From the NCBI RefSeq assembly GCF_016808335.1, contig NC_053137.1:9598506-9662505 (forward strand): a stretch of 64,000 bases of DNA, read 5' to 3'. Origin of the DNA: Panicum virgatum (Eukaryota; Streptophyta; Magnoliopsida; Poales; Poaceae). Of this stretch, positions 56,694 through 64,000 are shown piece by piece. The notes beneath the pieces were generated by a model. The model worked only from the letters and a program-made list of their open reading frames with translations, was not told the origin of the DNA and did not search any database. Made by a program: the position numbers and the translations under genes. Every line of letters begins with the position of its first letter. Position 1 is the stretch's first letter.

Positions 56694-59060
56694 TTGCTTC
56701 CTACTAATTTTCTCGGTTGAAGCTTGACTAATTGATATAAGCTCTTTCTCTGAGCATGAAACTTGAGAAATGTCAAGTTCTTTTTTGTAATTCTAACTGC
56801 AAATTGGAGAAAATTTGAATCACCTTGATCACGTGTTGTTTGAAAACACTGTTTGTGTGTTGCTATGTGGATTGGTTCACTGAGGGAACACATGTAATAT
56901 TCTTAATATCTCTGCAATGTGTTATCTGAATTTTCATTGAAATAAGTAGCCAAGTATATTGTTATCGGCTCTAAACAGCATCTTTTATCTGCTGGATTCA
57001 TGATTGAAATAAGTAGCCAAGTATATTCATTAAAATAAGTAGCCAAGTATATTGTGCAGGCGGTGGCGCGAGGGCGTGCAGCGGTAGCGTGCGGGGTTGG
57101 GGAACCGGTGAGGCAGCAATCGCACAACCATAAAGCGAATGACCGTAGGAAATAGGATCAAGGTGGCTGGCACAAAGGAGCTCGACACGAGGCGGAGTTC
57201 AACCTTGGTGCATCCCCAATATGTTCGTGCATTTTTATGTTTATTTTTTAGCAGAAGGCAAATTCATATATTTCTCTAGGCAATAATACCTCTTAACATA
57301 GGCAGATTCATGCATTAGATTAGGCATCTTTATTGAATACTTTTTATATCTAAAGTATTTTTTACCTATCATGCTATTATATGTTTCCGAATTAGGCAAT
57401 AGTTGTTTCAGCAGAAGGCAAATTCATATATTATATTAGTCAACTTGATTGAACAATTATTTTGCCTGCTCATTTGTTTTAAGTTGCTCCTGACTTCATT
57501 ATAATATGCCTACAACTCCTGCCAAGAACATTATCTTAGGCAACTTATGCTTAACCAGAAAGAATTTTATTTATTTTAGTTCAGCATTTTTTGTATTATA
57601 CTTTTAGCATTTTTCTGTATTATGATGATTTGCCATTTTTGTAGACTACTCTTTTCTAAATCAACAAGCAAATTGTGATCTCATTTTGTTCTGCTAGTTT
57701 GAATCATGCTTAGTGTTTGGTGCTAGGAGAAGATGCAGCTTCACGGGTGAACAAGGACTGAAACAAGTACCAGTGTATTTTGTCGGTACAACATCTTCAG
57801 ATCGGTGCTTGATTTGGTCTCAATTTGTTGTGATGTTTAATTTGAATACAGAATGTTTCAGTTTCACTATAGAGTCAAATACTAGTAGGTCTAGGCTCTG
57901 TGTGGCCCTCCAAAATTTTTGAGATTCGGCATATCAGTATATTATCTGTGCAACTTTGTTATTTTATTTAGTGTTCAAAATGTGTGCCGCAACCTTCGTC
58001 CAACAAGCGGTGGTGTATGGGAGCTGGCAGTTTTGCTTCTTTCTAGAAGCAGTAGCATTTTAGATCAAGAAAAGAGCTGTTGTGTTGTTCTAGTAGAAAA
58101 AAAATATGTAACACACGCTTTGCCCAGTGCAACTCCATGTGTTGGAAAAAAAACAGCGGCGACAATTTTTTACCAAAAAAGGAAACTTGCCTTGCAGTGT
58201 ACTGCAGGCTTTCCAAAAATAGGTAGGCCGTACAGATGGGCCAATTTACGGCCGGCCGTAGGTTAGCTAAGTCCGTTATAGTTCAACGGCCACAAAAAAT
58301 TTAAGGGAATAAGGCCGTCCACAACGGGCCGAGCAAACTCAGGAGCATCTCCTCCTCGATTTCCACGCCCCCTCTGTCTACAGTGCCAAACAGTACATCT
58401 ATAGTGCCAAACAGTACATTTACTCCTTCATTTGCTCTTCTCGCTGTGGACAGTCTAAGTAGCTGAAAGTACTCTTTAGTACTTTACAATCATTGTAAAT
58501 TGTAAAAGAGACTCCATAAAGTATTTATTAATTTGATTCTGGTTTGTTAATTTCCATGTTTAATTAATCTAGATCTTTTAGATGGAGTAGGTGCACTCGA
58601 ATCACTATGTCAGTTATATTTGTATATAGTGCGTATTTTATGGTGCGTGGGCGGTCACTTCCATCTCGCTTATGGAAACCATCTGAATTTCTGATGCAGA
58701 TTCTGGAACCCAATTCCGCTTCCGCTGGTGCCCCGTCCAACCCGACCCCGTCTGATGCAGCCGACATGTGGACCAGTCCTGGCAGAGGACCCACCAGTCG
58801 GTCTCACCAATGGGCAGAAGCTTTCCGAGCCGGGAAGGATGCTCAAAACTCAGCGCTCCAACTCCAACACGGATGAACCAACCAACGACCACCGCGTTAC
58901 AAACATATCCTGGCAGGCACGCGACTCCTCCCCTTTTTTTTTTCTCATTCCACGCGTGGTGCATTGGCGGCGATGCTTCCTTTCGGTCTTTGGATTAACA
59001 AAGTCTTCTAGACTTGTAGTTGTTGATCGATTCGGCGCCGGCAGAACGAAGCGTGCTGGT
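56694..59060. other. AT-rich intergenic stretch with short direct repeats, no identified gene
   Basis: The word aaataagtagccaagtatatt occurs three times (56940-56960, about 57007 and about 57034). The text agcagaaggcaaattcatat occurs twice (57251 and 57412), each followed by a ggcaa-rich AT stretch. The frame at 58607-58876 on the plus strand and its minus-strand overlaps have no recognisable domain. I cannot support a gene. Confidence 0.4.
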
Positions 59061-59064
59061 ACCA

Positions 59065-59072
59065 TATATAAA
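59065..59072 (+). promoter_or_regulatory. TATA box before an orphan first exon
   Basis: TATATAAA lies 113 bp upstream of the ATG at 59178; the leader is CT-rich with a ttctccggttctttgattcttcc stretch typical of plant 5' UTRs. Confidence 0.5.
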
Positions 59073-59177
59073 AGCCTCGACCGCAAAAAGATCAGTGCGC
59101 GGTTTCTCCGGTTCTTTGATTCTTCCGGGAGGGGGGTCGTCGTCGTCCGTGTCGCCGGTCAGATCGGAGGCGGAGCC

Positions 59178-59226
59178 ATGCACCGCAGCAAATCGTTCGA
59201 CGCGGAGTACGGCGGCGACCTGAGCG
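59178..59226 (+). pseudogene. Orphan first-exon-like sequence (MHRSKSFDAEYGGDLS)
   Basis: A short open exon with a typical plant context (gcggagccATGc) and a GTGAGC donor at 59227, behind a TATA box. No second exon is recognised before SurE unit 3 at about 59985. The same frame also stays open to 59561, so an unspliced protein is possible but the downstream residues show no pattern. It is most likely the promoter and exon 1 of a gene captured or truncated here. The gene is not identified. Confidence 0.35.
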
Positions 59227-60612
59227 GTGAGCACTCCGCGAGACCCCAAGCCGCCGATGCGGATGCTGACCGCAAGCGGCAAGCGCTCTGCGAGACCGCG
59301 ACTATTTGGCTTTCCCAATTCCGCTACCCTCCGACGACGGTTCGGCCGCCTCGCAGTCTTTGGGCTGGTCTATACTATGTAGCTACCTATATACATAATA
59401 CATATACATACCCCTTTCTGGTTTGGGTCCACGGCCGTTGCACATGCTGCCTTACCCCTAGGGCCGGCACCGCGCGGGCGGAAGGACGGCGGCGGCGAGA
59501 AGCAAAGCGGGGTGGAGAAGACCAAGACGGCAGAAGTGACAGGGCTGAGGAAGGTGAATGAGGGCACAGACGACGAGGGTTAGGTGGATGGGTTTGCGCG
59601 GCGGATAAGCAAAACAAGCGGTGTCTTTTCCTAGGATTTACCGGTGTTACACGTTAAGTGGTAAGCGACGTTCCCGTCGACGACGAGACGCCAGTGGTGA
59701 CTTCGGGAATCTTTAGATCTGCCGGTGCTCAGTCCTTCAGAGGTGCTCATAGGGGTAGGGTTTGCGTACGTGTATTCATAGGGTGTGAGTGTGCGTGCGT
59801 GTTGTGGACGTCTTCGTTGTACTATGTGATTCTCAAAAAAAAACAAGCGGTGAGAAAAAAAATACTTTTTGGTACAAACATTCTTGAAAATGCAATCTCT
59901 ATGGATCCATTCGACACTTGGTCCAACGTAAGGGATAAGGTGTGAGTTTGATGCTGATAAAAAACATTTTCAATTATCTTTAGACTTTCACCCAACCACG
60001 GATTTTTCTAACATGTTTATAAGGTTCACATTGCATCAATAGCAATTCAGGTTGGTTAGACCTGGCGGCCTGGCCTCCTGGCAGATGGGGCCCACTGCCG
60101 GACACCACACCTTTTGTGCAAACTGTCTAGTGTAAATTCACCTTTTGGTCACAATACATACTGTTGAGTGAGACAGTTTTTGGTTCCTTTATGAATCATA
60201 AATCTCTAATAATATGGCCACAAACAGATATGTAACTATAGAACAGAGTATAATTTCCTTGTCTTTAAATTCTAGACATTTTTAATCAAAACTTCTGCTC
60301 GAAATATGTACTGATGCGTGTTTCCCGTGACGTCCTTCTTGGAGCAACAAATTCTCATACAATCAAACTGCTGTTATTTGTGTTTGAGATAATTGTAGGG
60401 GTATTTTGGTAATATTTTCTCCAAAGAAAATTATTCCCAATAAGCTACGCTTTCAGGATTGGTAAAAAACTGACAATAACTTAACCGCAGAGCGGCTATA
60501 ATGGCAAGCTATTATAATTGCTACACAAAGGAACCAAAGAATTACAAGACCAATGAATACCACAGTTATGAAAACACGGAGGTGTGGCCGTGCATCATTA
60601 GCAATAAACAGA

Positions 60613-60738
60613 ATGCCTGAAATCGATGTGGATTTATTCACGACACTAGGGGCGATTGGATCAGCAGGTTCTGTCTGTCTGGCCATCCTGGTAAGCATCC
60701 TGGTCAAGGAGAAGCATCACATGAAAGATGTCAAATGA
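60613..60738 (+). CDS. Small ORF (41 aa) downstream of SurE copy 3
   Basis: MPEIDVDLF, then a hydrophobic SAGSVCLAILVSILV stretch, EKHHMKDVK and stop. It is the cleanest of the three versions; in-frame codons extend further upstream to 60553. Relative to unit 2 most differences keep the frame open. As in the other units, a donor-like GGTAAGC lies in the middle, so exon status is possible. Function unknown. Confidence 0.3.
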   Translation: MPEIDVDLFTTLGAIGSAGSVCLAILVSILVKEKHHMKDVK

Positions 60739-60922
60739 TGGTGATAAAGCAGGGCAACTCTTTGTAAATGCACAGTTTAGAGGGTATGCTGATAGTGATT
60801 GTCACATTTTATGCCAAACAGTAAGAGTGGTAAAAATCAGGGTAACAAAGTTAATTTATTAGAAAAGTCAACATGAAATTTTGTCAAGGTGGTGAATATA
60901 GAGATTTAAAAATTTCGTTGGC

Positions 60923-63221
60923 TCATGCTACTCTGCTTCTAGAAAATGAAGGACCGAAAGAAGAGAAATTGCCAACCAGGCGTGACACGCTAGCTTTCAA
61001 GTAGGGTATGACATCTGGATCCGTGCGGGAAAGAGGGCTCAAAGGAGTAACAGTAATCTGGAATAAAGTAATAAACAAGTCATTTAAATAAATCTTTTCT
61101 ATATGAATGATGGAGGTTGTATTATAGCTAGGTCATCCATACATATCCATCAACTAGGGACTTGTGGTCCATGTCCTGCTCTCCTTCCACTTCATCAGAA
61201 TTTCTCCCTACAATCTGTTTGGAATTCCATCAACGAAAACCATTAATACACATTAGCTCATCAATTTTGATTCACAGAGTGACTTGTGGAGTTTAGCTAC
61301 CATCAACGGAAACAACAAAATAAAATGAGAACAAAATGTCCAAAGTTCCACAAGGACACAGACAAACAGTTATCATTTGTATAGCTACTCCCCATTTAAA
61401 ATTGCTGAATATCAATAATGCAACACCATTTAAACTTAATAACTTGGAAAAAGTCTACATAACCCCCCCCCAACTATTCATGGTGGACTATTTCACCCTC
61501 AAACTATAAAACAGGATATTCTACTCCTGAACTTTCCAAAAGCGGTCAAATAACCCCTAAGGTGGTTTTGCTACGGTGGTGTGGTTTTGTCCTTTTATTT
61601 TTTTATTTTTTTTTCATTGAATCTTTGAAAAATCATAGTAAATCGTAGAAAAAACATAAAGTGAAAATTCTAATTTTATTGGACTCCACATGAGTAGATC
61701 TATACAGTGAAGATATAATATGGTATGCTTCAGTACAAAGTTTTTTTTCTATAGTTTTAGATCTATACTTTTCTATAATTAATTGAAACAATTCATAGCT
61801 GCAGCTTCTATGGTCCAATTGCGGTGAAATTTTTATAGTTGGCAAATTATTGTATACTTGAACTGTAGTAAAAATTACATACTCTCTGAATCATATATAA
61901 CTTAGTTATAGATTATAGATAAAGCATAGATTTAACAAGTATAAATATAAATAAATCTATAACTAAGTTATACCTGATCCAATGAGTACAAAATGTTTAC
62001 TAGATTTCAATCATACAATAATTTGCCAACTATGAAAATTTCACCACAATTGGACCACATAAGCTGCAACTATGAATTGTTTCAATTAATTATAGAGAAG
62101 TATAGATCTAATATAGCAAAAAAATTAATAAAGAATATCACATTATATCTTCACTATGTAGATCTACTCATGTGGAGTCCAACAAAATTATATTTTATAT
62201 TTTATGATTTTTCTACAATTTACTATAATTTTTCAAAGATTCAACAGAAAAAGAAAAAAAGACAAAACCATGCTACTGTAGCAAACCACCTGGGGGGTTA
62301 TTTGACTGGTTTTGAAAAGTTCAAGAGGTATAACATCCGGTTTTATAGTTTGGGGGTTAAGTAGTCCACTATGAATAGTTGGGGGGGTTGTTATGTAGAT
62401 TTTTTCCTAATAACTTAACTGTAGGCTACATCAGACCACTATTGAACCACAGAAAGTGAGAAAAAGTAGAATAGTATGACCTCAAGAGATGAAATTAGGT
62501 TCTAATTTTTTGGTACACATTTGATGGTTTTACCTTAGAAAATTATTTTTCTTCAACCTATGGAGTCCACTTCAAATGTGTTTGAGAGATTAGCATGAAT
62601 TTTAGAAATGCTAACTTACCACTCTCTTAAAAAGTAGGTTATTCTCTGCGGGAGTAACTAGTTCACTGTCCTTTTCACCATCAACATCCGTGTTTGCTGT
62701 CTGGTAACTTTCTACAGCAGGCTTTTTGTAAACAGTTTGCTTCCAACTAATTCTGGCCGCCATATACTTTCCTTGTGTTGTAATTTTATACCCCTATTGC
62801 CAAGAATAGGACAGTTAAAAAAACTTAAAAAGATTCAAACACAAATGTTTCAGAAATGTTTTGAAGCAAAATCCATTAAGATTGAACATTAAATGAAAAT
62901 TCAGCATAAATATAAAAATTCTTAGCACTTTGGCATGTCCAGGGTCATGCTCCATAGTTTGCCAGAGATGTACATGTATAGCTTAATGCGTTTAGGTTTT
63001 TCTTCCTCCATACAACTCAAAAAATCGATGTGCAATACTTTACTTCAGATTACTGCTGGTGATTTACCTTATGGTGTGCAACATTTGTTGGTACATCTAC
63101 ATTCAAGAATGATCCTTGGGGATATGTTCCATTCTTGATCTCAGTCACGATGTTATTTATCAGAGGCACACAGACCTCTGCGGACACTTTGAGGTCATTG
63201 ACCCTGCTCTGACCCGCAACC
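60923..63221 (-). CDS. SurE-type 5'-nucleotidase/phosphatase, copy 3 (partial: exons 6-9)
   Basis: Visible exons on the minus strand: exon 6, 63221-63068 ([32 protein letters not shown]); exon 7, 62793-62620; exon 8, 61214-61143; exon 9, 61057-60923 with TGA at 60923. Frames join without stops, 535 nt in total. Exons 1-5 would lie beyond 64000; the window ends in intron 5. Coding changes occur in otherwise conserved places (TPLSPLS instead of TPLGALS, KAS instead of KAC). Intron 8 begins GTATGG rather than GTAAG. Introns carry a foldback MULE (intron 7) and a SINE (intron 5). Whether the gene is functional depends on the missing exons. Confidence 0.85.
61446..62407. mobile_element. Foldback MULE-type element in intron 7 of SurE copy 3
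   Basis: 962 bp, bounded by the perfect 9-bp target duplication taataactt (61437-61445 and 62408-62416); units 1 and 2 have the unoccupied site. Ends are inverted: ggaaaaagtctacataaccc against gggttgttatgtagattttttcc-like bases. Almost the whole element is one inverted repeat, with arms of about 450 bp meeting near 61920-61990. It has no transposase. The 9-bp duplication assigns it to the Mutator superfamily. Confidence 0.88.
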
Positions 63222-63403
63222 CTGAACAATTGGGAGATGAAATAGAGTTCTCAGTTTTGACTGACTTGTATTGATTCAGCGGACAGGATGGTATGGCTAA
63301 GAGCTTGAATATGCAAATAGGAAGCATATTCATCAATGAACAGTTGTTGTCTGGAATTTGGGGGTTCTGAGATTTATTGAAATGCAGAAGAGCCAAAAAT
63401 GTT

Positions 63404-63661
63404 AAAAAAAACTCTACCGGGGGGTGTGAAACGGCCCCACCATTTTTTCATTAAGAGGAAGCCTAACCGGCTTACTCGGGTAGAGAAACCCCCGAACCCT
63501 GGCCTATGCTCATGAGGGCCAAGCCTTGCGACGAGCACAGCGAGGGGTTTTTTTTCTCTCAGCAGCCTGAAATTCGCTTCTGATGAGAATCGAACTCAGG
63601 ACCTGCTGAGAGCGCGACGCTACCGGGCCCGGGCTAGCCAACTGGCCGCCGGACCTTTCGC
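63404..63661 (-). mobile_element. tRNA-derived SINE in intron 5 of SurE copy 3
   Basis: 258 bp with a perfect 14-bp target duplication gagccaaaaatgtt (63390-63403 and 63662-63675). On the minus strand a tRNA-like head carries an A-box-like TGGCTAGCCCGGG and a B-box-like GAGTTCGATTCTC. A body with GGGTTCGGGGGTTTCTCTAC follows and the element ends in a T-rich tail, as in grass tRNA SINEs of the Au/ZmSINE2 type. It could be transcribed by RNA polymerase III from its own boxes. Confidence 0.88.
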
Positions 63662-64000
63662 GAGCCAAAAATGTTCAAATAATCTGAACATAGAATTATA
63701 AAGTTCTATATGAAACTGGAACTATTTCAACTTCTCAAAGAAGAAATATAGTTATTCCACACATGCAACCACACAAAAATGTTTCTAATCAGAGGTATTG
63801 ATCAATCATTTTCTAGATCAACCATTGGCTGCACAACAGGCTTCCTGAAAAGCAAAAGCTATAATGCAGCTGGTGTCAACTATGTTTTCATACTTTAGAC
63901 TTTATCATACCATTTGTTTGACACTTCAGAGGATTCAATCAAAACTGAAAGGACACAACAGAGTAGGCAACGACTGTTTCTTTGCAGACAATTTATTGGA

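Larger units (their letters stand above)
59985..64000. repeat. Tandem SurE unit 3 (continues past the window)
   Basis: Homologous to unit 2 from 6490. It keeps the unoccupied sites of the unit 2 MITE (60199-60201) and of the LTR element (near 60375), and carries its own foldback MULE and SINE insertions. Confidence 0.88.

Noticed and set aside
60453..60707. Minus-strand 84-aa ORF with a hydrophobic segment in the SurE copy 3 3' flank
   Set aside because: The frame is broken in unit 2 (a stop at the aligned position) and in unit 1; it probably overlaps the SurE 3' UTR.

Overview
The window is nuclear DNA of a grass, most likely a panicoid. The genes have short exons with GT-AG introns. The repeats belong to grass families: a Tourist-type MITE, a multi-gene MULE, a CACTA element with TNP2-type and Ulp1-like genes, a Sirevirus-type Copia element, a tRNA-derived SINE and an RTE-clade LINE. 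I see no bacterial-style operon, CRISPR array or rRNA.

The only clearly conventional host genes are copies of a SurE-type 5'-nucleotidase/phosphatase gene, all on the minus strand in a tandem array. Copy 1 (CDS 4817 down to 738) and copy 2 (CDS 13185 down to 8872) each reconstruct by eye into nine exons with one open frame of 320 and 322 codons. Copy 3 (exons 9 to 6, from 60923) runs off the right edge inside intron 5. The repeat unit includes the downstream flank, which carries a small convergent plus-strand ORF. Paralogous empty sites in the other units let several insertions be bounded to the base: the MITE at 6688-6913, an internally deleted LTR element at 7092-8307 and a foldback MULE at 61446-62407. 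A SINE at 63404-63661 is bounded by its own target duplication.

Copies 2 and 3 are separated by about 47 kb (13305-59985) that is almost entirely nested transposons. From left to right these are: a 5'-truncated RTE LINE (13721-14247); a 15.2-kb MULE (15368-30577, target duplication ctctcatgca) holding a decayed transposase, a plant-mobile-domain gene, two GRF-like zinc-finger genes, a minus-strand zinc-finger/coiled-coil gene and a 4.2-kb solo-LTR-like insertion (24961-29149); fragments of a UBA-type zinc-finger gene and an ARGONAUTE gene; and a CACTA element (32650-56596) inserted inside the ARGONAUTE fragment. The CACTA carries in turn a 13.0-kb Sirevirus-type Copia element (39750-52792) whose two 1,686-bp LTRs are nearly identical, so it is the youngest large insertion. 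An AT-rich stretch with one orphan promoter plus first exon (about 59065-59226) then leads into unit 3.

I do not see a convincing new biological system. The observations most worth follow-up are the SurE array with promoter divergence between copies, the multi-gene MULE, the frame-preserving nonsense decay of both CACTA genes, and the Sirevirus extra ORF interrupted by one stop. All exon joins and family names are by-eye readings without a database search.
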